DNA of 64,000 nt from Lucinisca nassula. Lineage: Eukaryota; Mollusca; Bivalvia; Lucinida; Lucinidae. The DNA is taken from positions 117,493,900 through 117,557,899 of the forward strand of contig OY757025.1 in NCBI GenBank assembly GCA_963580285.1, read 5' to 3'. Position numbers and translations under genes: made by a program. Below, one piece after another: positions 42,277 to 52,830 of the stretch (position 1 is the first letter of the stretch; every line of letters starts with the position of its first letter). The notes under the pieces are model-generated. The model made no database searches, had not been told where the DNA came from, and was given only the letters and a program-made list of their open reading frames with translations.

Positions 42277-42654
42277 TAAAGAGTTAACAAGGTTAGTGTG
42301 TTGTTGTACTTTGTGCCATACATGGGATGTTCCTTTGAAACGTCAGGATGGTTGGTGTTCAATAACATGGGCTGTATCACATTTTCAGCCTCCTGTAAAT
42401 ATGCTGAGTCATGAGCCCATGCCCTGCATTTTCGTTGGCCGAGATACCTGCCTTTGAAAAAAAGTTGTACTATCAAGCTGTATGGAATAGAATTAGAATT
42501 CAGAATTGTTACTGGTGACACGCCAAATGACATTCATACACCAAGACATGTTTTATTCAATATCTCCAAAAAGTTGTATGTTACAAAGTTTCAGTGTGGG
42601 CTACACGATCTATCATGATGCATCTTTCAAATTATATATAACAAAATTGTACCG

Positions 42655-43135
42655 TCTAGCCTGGGCTTAAGATACGTCTCCGCCGGCATGTCATCAAGAT
42701 GGTGGACGACGGGGTACATCATTGCGAGTCTTGCCTGATCTCTGCGATGCTGTCGCGTTACCCGGTCGAGATGCTCGTATACAGGGTGGAAACACTGCTC
42801 CGACCCTAGGTAGTCGCCCATGACAAATCTGGCTGTCCTTAACTTGACCTTTTCGATCTGGTGGATCTCGTTTTTTGTATGTGGAGCCCAGGTTGTCGAG
42901 GAGTACTCCGAGGTAGGTCGTATAAACGTCCGGTAAACTGTTGCCTTTGCTTTCTAGGAGGCTGGCATGATTTGCCTTCTTGGAAATATTGGAAACACGC
43001 TTGCTCCAGGAAAGGTCGCCGCTGATCGTGACTCCCAGGTACCTCGCCCCAGACTGGTGGCTAGTTTCTGACCGTGGATGTTGTTGTATTGGATTATTGG
43101 ACGCCGCTTGTTGGTGATGCGCAAAATTTCACATG
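42655..43135 (-). pseudogene. LINE-C reverse transcriptase fragment (CR1/Jockey-like), 3' part
   Basis: Translated on the minus strand in pieces: TISGDLSWS-type, KANHASLL, then FIRPTSEYSS, AARFV-type and DYLGSEQCFHPVYEHLDRV. These are the thumb and post-RT region of a non-LTR reverse transcriptase, the part carrying (Y/R)P.LEY. At least two frameshifts are needed, and the catalytic motif is absent. It differs clearly in sequence from LINE-A and LINE-B. Followed by an ATA microsatellite at 43141-43190. Confidence 0.7.
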
Positions 43136-43139
43136 TGTC

Positions 43140-43140
<1 letters not shown>

Positions 43141-43190
<50 letters not shown>

Positions 43191-43191
43191 T
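43141..43191 (+). repeat. ATA trinucleotide microsatellite
   Basis: About 16 uninterrupted ATA units at the end of the LINE-C fragment; possibly grown from the LINE's own simple-repeat junction. Confidence 0.92.
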
Positions 43192-43388
43192 TAATAGTCT
43201 TTATTTTCAGGGGGTAACACATTTAGCAGAAATACAAGCTAATCTTCCATGAGGCCCTCTATTATTTACAGTATATACAACAATGTAGTGTTATCAAAGA
43301 GAAATCATATATAAATATTCAGTCATGGGACACATATATTGACACAATCTCTTGAACACACACAGCCATACATACAGTACTGTGTTAC

Positions 43389-43697
43389 GGCCTCGGTACT
43401 CAGTCGGATACGCGTCTGACTGGCGATCAGGGGGCGCGGGTTAGATACCTGCCGGGGTCGGCAACATTCTTTCATGGATATTGATCATGAAATTTTTTTC
43501 TACCGTCATTCTCTCTCTTCCACTGATTCAAGAAGGGCTGTTGTCAGTTCGTGGCGACAGAGTGTGCACTGAACTGGTTAACCGCTTACGTATATAAGTC
43601 TACCCAGGAAAAGTGTGGATAGGTAAACTGACCGGCTCAAACATGACCTAAAATAGTGTTGACTGGGCCGTTAAACTTCAATACAAACAAACAAACA
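43389..43697 (+). repeat. SINE-C copy
   Basis: GGTACTCAGTCGGATACGCG and GGGTTAGATACC, then CAACATTCTTTCATGG, GCGACAGAGTGTGCAC, GTGTTGACTGGGCCGTTAAAC and (AAAC)n. Full length. Confidence 0.85.
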
Positions 43698-43742
43698 TAC
43701 AGTTTGTAATGTTATATACTGGAACACCCCCTCACGAGGATT

Positions 43743-44038
43743 AGGTGTAGGTGCACATTACATACACTCCAGGTTTGCAGGATGAAAGCCTACACAGTAA
43801 TCATGTAATTACGGTAGGGATGTTTTACATGCACATGGGATGGTTCTCCATGCACTGGGGGCCTCCAGTTAATGTCTCGATCCGAAGGACGGTATCCTAT
43901 CCTATCCTATCTTCTGATACTGCGTCGGTCACATTTGACCATTACCGCAGGTGTATATTACATACACTCCAGGTTTTGCAGGATGAAAGCCTACACAGTA
44001 ATCATGTAATTACGATAGGGATCTTTAACCTGCACATG
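43743..44038 (-). repeat. two SINE-D tail segments, minus strand
   Basis: The segment CATTACATACACTCCAGG through CATGTAATTACGGTAGGG occurs twice (43755 and 43962), separated by CCTATCCTATCCTATC. On the minus strand each reads toward GGTAATGGTCAAATGTGACC and an AGAAGATAGG repeat. The first still carries part of the body (GGGGGCCTCCAGTTAATGTC). Confidence 0.72.
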
Positions 44039-45036
44039 TCCCGCAAGGGACCGTTCTTGGTCCACTTTTGTTCTCCCTGTACATCAATGATATTTCCACT
44101 GACATTGACTCAGAAATAAGACTGTTCGCAGATGACTGTGTTTGTTACCGGGTAATTAGAGATACAGATGACTCATTGAAACTTCAGGCTGACATAGATA
44201 GATAAGGATGTTGGGCACGTAAATGGGGCATGCGATTTCAGCCAGTTAAATGCAATATTATGCAGATAACTAGGAAGAGATCTAATAAAGTTGAGGCTTC
44301 TTACACCTTAGAGGGAACGGTCCTCGAGAATGTGGACTCCATTAAATACCTTGGAGTGACAATCTCACACAACTTGAGATGGAATACTCATATTAGCAAC
44401 ATGTGTACTAAGGCAAATAGAACGCTTGGTTTCCTGAGGCGAAATCTTCATCAGTGCCCTCAGGATGTAAAAGAGGCAGCATATAAATGTCTTGTTTGCC
44501 CAATCTTGGAATATGGTACATGTAGTTGTATCTGGGACCCTAGTGGAGTGGTCCTTAACGATGAAATTTAGAAAGTTCAGAATAGAGCTGCTAGATTTGT
44601 AACAGGCAATTACTGCTTTGAAACTGGGAGCATGACTGGAATACTTGGAAAATTAAAATGGGAGTCTCTCAAGAAAAGGAGAAAAGATAGTAGGCTAATC
44701 CTTTTATACAAAGGTCTAAAGGGTGCTGCCAGCATTCCAACAGATAACCTTGTTCCCCCAGCTAGACACTGTAGAAATCACCATTCGTTGGCGTTTCAGA
44801 CCCTTAGCGCAAGAACTGACATTTATAAAGAGTCGTTCTTCCCCAGAACCATTAGAGATTGGAATGCCCTTCCCGATTCGATTATTTCGACAGCTGAATG
44901 TGCTTATGATTGTGTAGCTAAATTTACCTCTTTGGTCAGAGCTAGGGACTAACTTCCCACATCACAGGTCCTGGTGTATGAATGTCATTTGACGTGTCAC
45001 CAGTAACAATTCTGATTCTGATTCTGATTCTGACAG
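44035..45036 (+). pseudogene. LINE-A reverse transcriptase, 5' truncated (CR1/Jockey-like)
   Basis: It starts within the RT at the PQGTVLGPLL-type motif (44039) and includes FADDCVCYR (catalytic DD), MRFQPVKCNIMQI, KYLGVTISHNLRWNTHI, LGFLRRNLHQCPQDVK and the C-terminal PRTIRDWNALPDS. Stops at about 44201 and 44570 break the frame. The 3' end is GTGTCACCAGTAACAATTC then (TGATTC)n. Non-LTR elements copy their RNA into the target by this enzyme; this copy cannot. It matches 58880-59857 closely and 50885-52115 less closely. Confidence 0.85.
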
Positions 45037-45233
45037 GGGATGGTTCTCCCTGCACAGGGGGCCTCCAGTTAACGTCCCGATCCGAAGGACGGTGCACTTT
45101 ATGACATTCATCCCTGCTAATGATGCCAATGGAGCGTGTTCGGACATCGAAATTTTATCGCCGCTGCCGGGGATTGAACCCGGGACCTCTAGCATCAGAG
45201 GCAGGTGCACTAACCACTGAGTTATCACGCTCC
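45037..45233 (-). repeat. SINE-D copy with tRNA-like head, minus strand
   Basis: On the minus strand the head reads GGAGCGTGATAACTCAGTGG, then GGTCCCGGGTTCAATCCCC as B box; the body has TTCGATGTCCGAACACGC and CCGTCCTTCGGATCGGGACG. Confidence 0.8.
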
Positions 45234-45234
45234 G

Positions 45235-45380
45235 GTACGTGCACGTTGTGGCATCCATCCCAGCAATTGATGCCAGTGAAGCATGTTCGGATACCGCGAT
45301 TTTATTACCGCTGCCGGAAATCGAAGTGGGTGCCTCTAGCCTGATAGGCAAGTGCACTTACCACTGAGGTACCACGCTCC
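45235..45380 (-). repeat. SINE-D copy, diverged, minus strand
   Basis: GGAGCGTGGTACCTCAGTGG at the head and TATCCGAACATGCTTC in the body; the B box is decayed. Followed on the plus strand by an ATCT microsatellite. Confidence 0.72.
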
Positions 45381-45390
45381 ACACGCTCAT

Positions 45391-45394
45391 GACC

Positions 45395-45474
<80 letters not shown>

Positions 45475-45492
45475 TTATCTATCTATCTATCT
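45391..45492 (+). repeat. ATCT tetranucleotide microsatellite
   Basis: About 25 units of ATCT with one T-for-C change. It lies exactly at the 3' side (minus strand) of the LINE-B end at 45493, where (AGAT)n is the natural tail. Confidence 0.95.
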
Positions 45493-45562
45493 TCTTATAC
45501 TGAGTCGGTCATATTTGGCCATTACCTCAGTTGGGTGCGTAGCTAAATTTAGAATTTAGCTG

Positions 45563-45598
<36 letters not shown>

Positions 45599-46115
45599 GT
45601 CACTGGATGAGTCCTTAAAACTATTTACAATCTGAATAACAGAGGTATACTAAAACGCATACCTCTGAGTCTCAATCTTACACTGTATGGGCTTTGAACT
45701 CCTCTGCAGTCTTAGCATTCACCACAGAAGAGGGAAGACTATTCCACTGGGGAATAGTCCTAGGGAAGAAGGAATTTTTCAGGGCATCACTGTAGGACTG
45801 GTACCTGTGATACTGTGAGTTGTTTACTTTTGATGCCCTTGTTCGAGTTGAAACTGTCACAGGGGTCAAGTATTTATCTTTATTAACGGCCACTGTACCT
45901 GAATGTATCTTATAGAAGAAGGTTAAAGAGGACTGCTCACGACGGGCCTCTAGGGACGGCCATTCTAGCTCGTTAAGCATGTCACCGACGCTGCTTCTAT
46001 TGCGCCATCGTCGGCAGGTCCATCGAGCAGCTGTCCTCTGCACCTTCTCCACCTGCTGAATCTGAGTTTTAACATAGGGATGCCAAATGGGTGATGCATA
46101 TTCTAGACCCAATCA
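45493..46115 (-). pseudogene. LINE-B reverse transcriptase 3' end, minus strand
   Basis: A clean open stretch 45678-46112 encodes GLEYASPIWHPYVKTQIQ, VEKVQRTAARWTCRRW, MLNELEWPSLEARR and FFPRTIPQWNSLPSSVV: the post-RT C-terminal region of a CR1/Jockey-like element. The catalytic part is missing (5' truncation, the usual result of incomplete reverse transcription). The 3' end reads GAGGTAATGGCCAAATATGACC then (AGAT)n, and a poly(T) run interrupts it on this strand. Confidence 0.85.
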
Positions 46116-46339
46116 AAGCTCGCCAACAGAGGGGTGAGGGGAGGTCACTGCCAGATGGTGTGTGGCATTGCGGATCATTAGAGTAACATGTGCGTTGTAA
46201 AGGAAAATAGTAATAGAGTAGCCTCCCCTATGTAAAATGGAAACTGAAAGTTGAATGTTTATTTCCAACTTTCGTTAAGCTTTGTTAACTTATCGGGACT
46301 GCAATCAGTTGCGCCGTACAGTAATATAGTGTTCGCCTA

Positions 46340-46856
46340 GTGTTCAATGAAAGAGGTAATGGCCAAGTATGACCGCTTCAGTATATGAAGATAGATAGAT
46401 AGAAGATAGCTCAGAGGTTCGTGCACTTGTCTACTGTAACATTAATCCGAGCCTTCTCTGACGTTCTAAAAGCCTTTTTTATTTTCTGATTTGGCGGCTT
46501 TAACGTCAGAGGAACACCTATAGTGAAAACTCCAATACTGGATTTCTAAGCAGCCAGGCAGAGTTTCCAGTGAGTTTTGAACTGATTTTGCCATAACATG
46601 AAAGCCTATGATAAGTGATCGATTGCTAAAACATTAATGATCAGCCCTGAATCGCCGAAACAAGTTTACTAACGTTTGAAGGCAGTATTTCTGACCAAGT
46701 TTTCTGTCGAGCCATAAAAAACCTCATCCAGACACCATTTTGTTTGGTTTGACCTTTTGTGTATGTAAATATGTGACGTCATGTTGGTGTAAACATAAAA
46801 TTTTACCACCGATATATTATCCGGGTAAAAGATGTTGGGAGGACGACTGCAACTCC
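46340..46856. other. LINE-B-like tail remnant, then unassigned DNA
   Basis: 46343-46402 has GAGGTAATGGCCAAGTATGACC then GATAGATAGATAG, the LINE-B/SINE-D tail on the plus strand. 46403-46856 shows no gene or matched repeat. Confidence 0.5.
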
Positions 46857-47319
46857 TTTTTTTTCTTTCTTTCTTTCTACTGATACTGCGATCGGTCACA
46901 TTTTGCCATTACTCGCAGGTGTACATTACATACACTGCATGTTTTGCAGCCTTCACTATGGAACAGTATATTTATAAACTTTTTAAATGGAACCGGGCCG
47001 GAGATTGTTTAAGTTTAGGGGGAGACGATAAGCCTATTAGGGCTTCCTTACAACTCAGAAGATTACCTGTGTATTACCTGTGTATACACAGTAATCATGT
47101 AATTAGGGTAGGGTTATTTAGGCCTAATCTGCACAGTGCACAGGGGGCCTCCAGTTAACGTCCCGATCCGAAGTACGGTGCACTTTATGACATTCATCCC
47201 TGCAAATGATGCCAAAGGAGCGTGTTCGGACACCGAAATTTTATCGTCGCTGCTGGGGATCGAACCCGGGACCTCTAGCATCAGAAGCAAGTGCACTAAC
47301 CATTGAGCTATCACGCTCC
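46857..47319 (-). repeat. SINE-D copy, longest, minus strand
   Basis: On the minus strand the head GAGCGTGATAGCTCAATGG has A-box form, the anticodon loop is TTCTGAT (anticodon CTG) and GGTTCGATCCC is a perfect B box. The body ends near 47110; the tail GTAATGGCAAAATGTGACCG, AGTATCAGTAG and (AAAG)n ends at 46857. An unrelated stretch sits in the middle (46950-47090). Confidence 0.78.
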
Positions 47320-47357
47320 ATTTTGGAGGAGTAAAATTTCGACTTCGCCATAAAAGA

Positions 47358-48399
47358 CTAGAAATGTGTCCAGACGACACAGATGCCCCCGCCAAGGGCC
47401 CCGCCTCACCCCGAAAATCCATGTTGCAACAAAATTTTCTAAGTGTGTGACCTTGTCATCAGGAACATTTGTGAGAAGTTATATTGAAATTGTTGAAAAA
47501 AATGTTAGCGCTAGAGCAATGACAAAGTTTTTCTAAAAATAGCCACAGTGACATTGACCTTGAAAGTCGAACTCGCTCATGGTATTGTTATAAGGAACAT
47601 TTGTGTGAAGTTATATTGAAATCAGTGAAGAAATGTAAGCGCTAGAGCGATGACAAAGTTTTTCTAAAAATAGTCACAGTGACCTTGACCTTGAAAGTGG
47701 AACTCTCTAGAGATATTGTCATAAGGAACATTTGTGTGAAGTAATATTGAAATTGGTGTAAAAATGTTAGCGCTAGAGCAATGACAAAGTTTTTCTAAAA
47801 ATAGCCACCGTGACCTTGACCTTGAAAGTGGAACTCTCTAGAGATATTGTCATAAGGAACATTTGTGTGAAGTAATATTGAAATCGGTGAAGAAATGTTA
47901 GCGCTAGAGCGATTACAAAGTTTTTCTAAAAATAGCCACAGTGACCTTGACCTTGAAAGTCGAAAAGGCTCGAGATATTGTCATAAGGAACATTTGTGTG
48001 AAGTTATATTGAAATCGGTGAAGAAACGTAAGCACTAGAGCGATGACAAAGTTTTTCTAAAAGTAGCCACAGTGATCTTGACCTTGAAAGTGGAACTCGC
48101 TAGAGACATTGTCATAAGGAACATTTGTGTGAAGTTATATTGAAATCGGTGAAGAAATGTAAGCGCTAGAGCTATAACAAAGTTTTTCTAAAATAGCCAC
48201 AGTGACCTTGACCTTGAGGCCATGACCTTGAAAGTTGAAATTGCTCGAGCTATTTTTATAAGGAACATTTGTGTGAAGTTATGTTGATATTGGTGAAGAA
48301 ATGTATGTACACACACACGTACAGACGGACGTACACATGTACGCACGTACGGAAAACCGAAAAACTATATGCCCCCGGCATCATATGATGCGGGGGCAT
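47358..48399 (-). mobile_element. composite element, minus strand, 131-bp units
   Basis: On the minus strand it starts at 48399 after a T-run with the hairpin ATGCCCCCGC, ATCATATGAT and GCCGGGGGCAT, then a CCGTCCGTCTGTACGTG stretch, then about seven units with the period seen in GGAACATTTGTGTGAAGT at 131-base steps (47727, 47858, 47989, 48120). It ends GGCATCTGTGTC, a spacer, TTTCTAG at 47358 next to TCTTTT. Confidence 0.8.
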
Positions 48400-48489
48400 A
48401 AAAAACAGCGGGAGATAATTGAACTTGTACTTCAAGGAAATGACACATTTTTGGTGTTACCAACCGACTATGGCAAGACCATTTGTTAA
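48400..48489 (+). pseudogene. RecQ-like helicase fragment
   Basis: Translation gives KKQREIIELVLQGNDTFLVL, then PTDYGKTIC and a stop. This resembles the Walker A region of RecQ-family helicases (usually LPTGYGKS), with G replaced by D and S by T. It directly abuts the hairpin of the composite element and is followed by a LINE-B fragment. It is too short to be a gene, so a piece of a decayed mobile or host helicase sequence is likely. Confidence 0.5.
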
Positions 48490-49600
48490 TTTATATCATG
48501 TATTTCGCCAATGCCTTTAACATGGTACATGTACCTCACGGGAGGCTGTTTGTATAAATTGGATTACTATGGGATAAGAGGATCTACACTCAGATAGTTT
48601 GGCCCATGACCCTCTAGGCACTCACAAGTTGTACTTGGGTTGCAAAGCGTCTGATCCAATCCCTGTTCTATCTGGTCTCCCCCAAGGCTCGGTACTCAGA
48701 CCGGTCCTCTTCTTTTGTATTTGGATAACATCAGATCATCTGCTGATTTGCTGATAATTGTTTTGTACAGGAATATATATACTCTTTCTGAGTGCCTTAT
48801 ATTACAAGATGACCTGAATAGCCCAGCACGTTGGGAGGCCGATTGGCAGATGAAGTTCAGTGTGGCCAGATGTCACTCAAAGAGGGTGTCATGGCACTTA
48901 AATTCGGCTACTCATTACACCAGCATACATGCGAGCAGGTTCAATCCGCTAAATACCTTGGTCTCATCATCACTGACGATCTCGATTGGTGTCAGTGCGT
49001 TTCTGAGATTACATCCAAAGCAACTGGGACATTATGATTTATAAGATGTAATTTGGCTTTTGCTTCAAGGCAGACAAGAGATGTTGCATACAAAACATTG
49101 GTTCGACCTCAACTCGAGTATGCATCACCTTTTTGGCACCTCCATGTCAAAACTCAGATACAATAGGTTTAGAATGTCCGGTGGACGGTTGCTCGATGGA
49201 CCTGCCGGCGATGACGGAACAAAAGTAGTGTGGGAGATATGCTTGATGAGTTGGAATGGCCATCGCTGGAGACCCGTTATGAGCTGCCCTCTTTAAACTT
49301 CTAGCCCAACCCACAGCTTTCACTTTTCTACCTCCTTTTATAAGATACACTCTGAAACAGTGTCTCTTAATAAAGGTAACTACCTGACCCGTGTGACTAG
49401 TTCAACTCAAACAAGGGCATCGAAATTAAACAACTGTCAATATCGTAGGTACCAGGCCTAGAGTGATGCCCTGGAGAATTCCTTCTTCCATAGAACTATT
49501 CCTCCGTAGAATAGTCTTCCCTCCTATGTGGTAGATGCCAAAAATACAGAGGCGTTCAAAGGCCGTACAGTATAGATTGGGACTCAGCCACAACAGCCAC
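48487..49600 (+). pseudogene. LINE-B reverse transcriptase, broken copy
   Basis: Pieces in order: FANAFNMVHVPHGRLFV-type (F.KAFD region), VLSGLPQGSVLRPVLF, a damaged catalytic region near 48745, KYLGLIITDDLDWCQCVS and SRQTRDVAYKTLVRPQLEYA, then the C-terminal end near 49500. Many frameshifts and stops. It matches 52118-52830 in the middle and 45493-46115 at the 3' end. Confidence 0.8.
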
Positions 49601-50184
49601 TGTCAATGGTTTCAAAATAACATCGGCTTTTTTTTTCATATAGGATACAGTGTTAAAATGAGACTCACTTTCAGTTTTATTAAGATTTGAATGAATACAT
49701 ATTCTTTGTTCTCAATGTCAAGTGTTTTGGTTTATTAATTAAATACTTAACCTGAAGTAAAAGATACCTTTTACTTATGATGCGCGAGGATAGAACACGT
49801 AATTTTTTTTTTGGAAGGATGTTCTCGCCTGCTCGGTGTTTTTTTTTTTTGTAATTTTGTGGCAATATAGGAAAACAGGTTTGCGAATTTTTCGGAACTT
49901 CTCCTCGGCTTCGGTGAGCTGTTTCCTTTTTACATCCACTGATCTAATTGACCTACATGTAGTACAGGACTCTCATATGAGGACCTCTTTACCTGGCGTG
50001 AAAGAAATCGAGAAGTTCTTGCTAAGAGTGGAGGCAATACACGGTCCATCCTTGAATCTCCCTTCTATTAAATGAGACTCGCTTAAAACCTCTTTGTTTA
50101 ACTTCGTAAGGCAGAAGAACAACTAGCGCAGTTCATTTTTATCTGTTCCTTGAGCATATACTAAATTAGTCATATTAACAAGAA
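49601..50184. other. unassigned non-coding DNA
   Basis: T-rich runs near 49627, 49803 and 49838, without an ORF or repeat I can match. Confidence 0.4.
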
Positions 50185-50545
50185 CATAGCCTTTGAGAGC
50201 ATTCTTGCTGACAGTCAGCATGGTTTCCGCAGTCAAAGGTCTTGTGAAACCCAATTAGTCAAATTTTGCCATGACATTTTAAGCAATCTGGATGCGGCCA
50301 TAATAACCGTGGCCACAAACAGACTGACTTTATTACCATTGACTTTGCCAAGGTCTTTGACAAGGTACCATACAGAAGGCTATTGTACAAACTGGAATAT
50401 TGCAGGATAAGAGGATCCACATATAGGTAGATTAGCTCATGGCACTCAAAAAAGTTGCACTTGATGGCCAAGCGCCCCTGTTTTATCTGGTGTCCCACAA
50501 GGTTCGGTACTTGAACCTGGCCTTTTTTAGTATTCATAATTCTAA
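50185..50545 (+). pseudogene. LINE-B reverse transcriptase, 5' RT segment
   Basis: FESILADSQHGFRSQRSCET, then a frameshifted FDKVPYRRLLYKL-type segment and VLSGVPQGSVLEPGLF. This is the fingers and palm region, just upstream of the catalytic DD. It stops near 50545, where the copy is cut off. Confidence 0.78.
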
Positions 50546-50884
50546 TGCACTCGAGTATGTATACCGACGTCTGATTCTATAACGTCGAACATTTGCGACG
50601 GTATATTCTGCGATACACTGTCAGAAACCATAAGCCATCAAGAAACGTTTTTGATTGGCTGGTATTTGGGTTTACGCAGCTCGCAGTGCTTGCCGTTTTG
50701 TGCAAGTAGGACATTTTATTAACAAATCAAATGAATAAATGCATTTGAGTGGTGATAACTGTATTGAAAATTGTCATTTGTACAGGTAAATTGTCGGTTT
50801 TACGATCGCAAATTACGTTTTACGGCTCCGCTAGGTCGGAAAACTAAATGTTCGAGCGTAAACCCGCCGATTTACCTCCCCAAA
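50546..50884. other. unassigned non-coding DNA
   Basis: CpG-bearing sequence with CGAACATTTGCGACGG near 50585 and AATGTTCGAGCG near 50850; no gene. Confidence 0.35.
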
Positions 50885-52117
50885 TGACAATTATCAGAAT
50901 CAGAACTGTTACTGGTGACACGTCAAATGACATTCATACACCAGGACCTGTGATATAGGAAGTTAGTTCCTAGCTCTAACCAAAGAGATAAACTTAGCTA
51001 AACAATCATCAGCACCTTCAGCTTTCGAAATAATCAAATCGGGAAGGGCATTCCAACCTCTAATGGTTCGGGGGAAGAACACTTCTTTATAAGGGCAGTT
51101 CTTGCATTAAGGGTCTGAAACGTTTATGAATGGTGCTTTCTACAGTGTCTATAGCTGGGGAAACAAGGCCATCTGTTGGAATGTTGGCAGCACCCTTTAG
51201 ACGTTTGTATAAGAATATAAGCCTACTGTGTCTTCTCCTTTTCTTGAAAGACCCCATCTTACTGTTCCTAGAATTGCAGTCATGCGTTTCAAAGCATTAA
51301 CTGCTTGTTACAAATCTAGCAGCACTATTCTGAACTTTTTCAATTTTTTCATTAAGGGCCACTCCACTTGGGTCCCAGATGCAACTCCATATTCCAAGAT
51401 TGGGCAAACAAGTCCCTTATATGCTGTCTTCTTCACATCCTGAGGACACTGGTGAAGATTTCGCCTCAGGAAACCAAGTGTTCTATTCGCCTTAGTACAC
51501 ATGTTGCTAATGTGTGTATTGCATCTCAAATCATGTGTGATTGTCACAACAAGTCACATTTTCGAGGACCATTCCTAGCCTCAATTTTATTTGTTCTCTT
51601 CCTAGTTATCTTCATAGCATTGCATTTAACAGCCTGAAATCTCATGCCCCATTTTCGTGCCCAACATCCTGATCTATCTATATCCTTCTGAAGTTTCATT
51701 AAGTCCTCTGTAGCTCTGATTTCCCGGTAGCAAACACAGTCGTCTGCGAACAGTCTTATTTCTGACTCAATGTCAGTGGAAATATTATTAAGGGAGAATA
51801 GCAGCGGACCAAGAACAGTCCCCTGTGGGACCCCAGATAAACTGACGCCTATACTGAAGATTCACCATTAACAACAGCACGCTGTTTTCTGTAGCAAAGA
51901 AAGGAATCTATCCATTTGAGATTCTTCCTCCCAGTTCCATTGTCAAATAATTTGGATTGAAATAGTTCTTTAGGTGGGGTGTCAAAAGCCTTCTCGAAGT
52001 CCAAAATAAATGTGTCCACCTGCACACCCCCCCCCCCCCCCTTTGTCCACGATTTTTACCCAATCATTAATGACCATGCTCAGCTGAGTTTCGCAACTAT
52101 GCCTTTTCCTAAATGAA
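50885..52117 (-). pseudogene. LINE-A reverse transcriptase, minus strand, long broken copy
   Basis: On the minus strand it reads from RT fingers (HSCETQLSMVINDW, VDTFILDFEKAFDTPP) through LKWIDSFLCYRKQR, a damaged catalytic block near 51740, then TITHDLRCNTHISNMCTKAN and LGFLRRNLHQCPQDVKKTAY to the C-terminal end. It covers the site where the other two LINE-A copies are broken. Multiple frameshifts and a poly-C tract near 52024-52042. It abuts a LINE-B in the opposite orientation at 52118. Confidence 0.82.
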
Positions 52118-52830
52118 TGTTGTCTGTTGCGGTATCGCCATCAAGGCCGATCTTGATTGGGGTCATCATATTTCAGCGATTACATCAAAAGCAACTAGGC
52201 CTTTAGGATTTCTAAGACGTAATTTGGCTTTTGCACATAGGCAGACAAAGGATGTTGCATATAAAACATTGGTTTGCACTCACCCATTCGGCATCCCCAT
52301 GTTAAAACTCAGATTCAGCAGGTTGAGAAGGTTCAGAGGACAGAAGTCCTATGGACATATCAGCGATGGCAAATTAAGAGTAGCATCAGTGACATGCTTA
52401 GCGAGTTGAATTGGTCATCCCTTGATGCCCGTCGTGAGCAGTCCTCTTTAACCTTTTATAATATAAATACACTCTGGTATAGTGTTTCTGGATAAAGATA
52501 AATACTTGACCCCTGTGACAGCTTCAACTCAAGCGACGGCAAAAATGCAAATAACACAATATCGTAGGTACCTGGCCTATAGTGATGCCCTTAAGCATTC
52601 ATTTTTTTTCCCAGAACTATTCCTCAATGGAATAGGCCTCTCTCGTCTGCGGTAGATGCCAAGTCCGCAGAGGAGTTCAAAGATAGGGACTCAGGGGTAT
52701 GCATTTTAGTATACTTCTGTTAATCAGATTGTAAATAGTTTTACGGTCCTTACTTTTTTAAGCTAAACTCTAAATTTAACCACCAACCCAACTGAGGTAA
52801 TGGCCAAATGTGACCGACTTAGTATATAAA
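52118..52830 (+). pseudogene. LINE-B reverse transcriptase 3' part
   Basis: IKADLDWGHHISAITSKATR, LGFLRRNLAFAHRQTKDVAY, then frameshifts, HPHVKTQIQQVEKVQRTEV, MLSELNWSSLDARREQSSLT and a C-terminal SQNYSSMEXAS-like stretch. The 3' end is GAGGTAATGGCCAAATGTGACC then GACTTAGTATATAAAG; no AGAT tail remains. Confidence 0.8.

Noticed and set aside
45352..45546. Ile/Tyr/Leu/Ser repeat peptide
   Set aside because: Translation of the ATCT microsatellite only.
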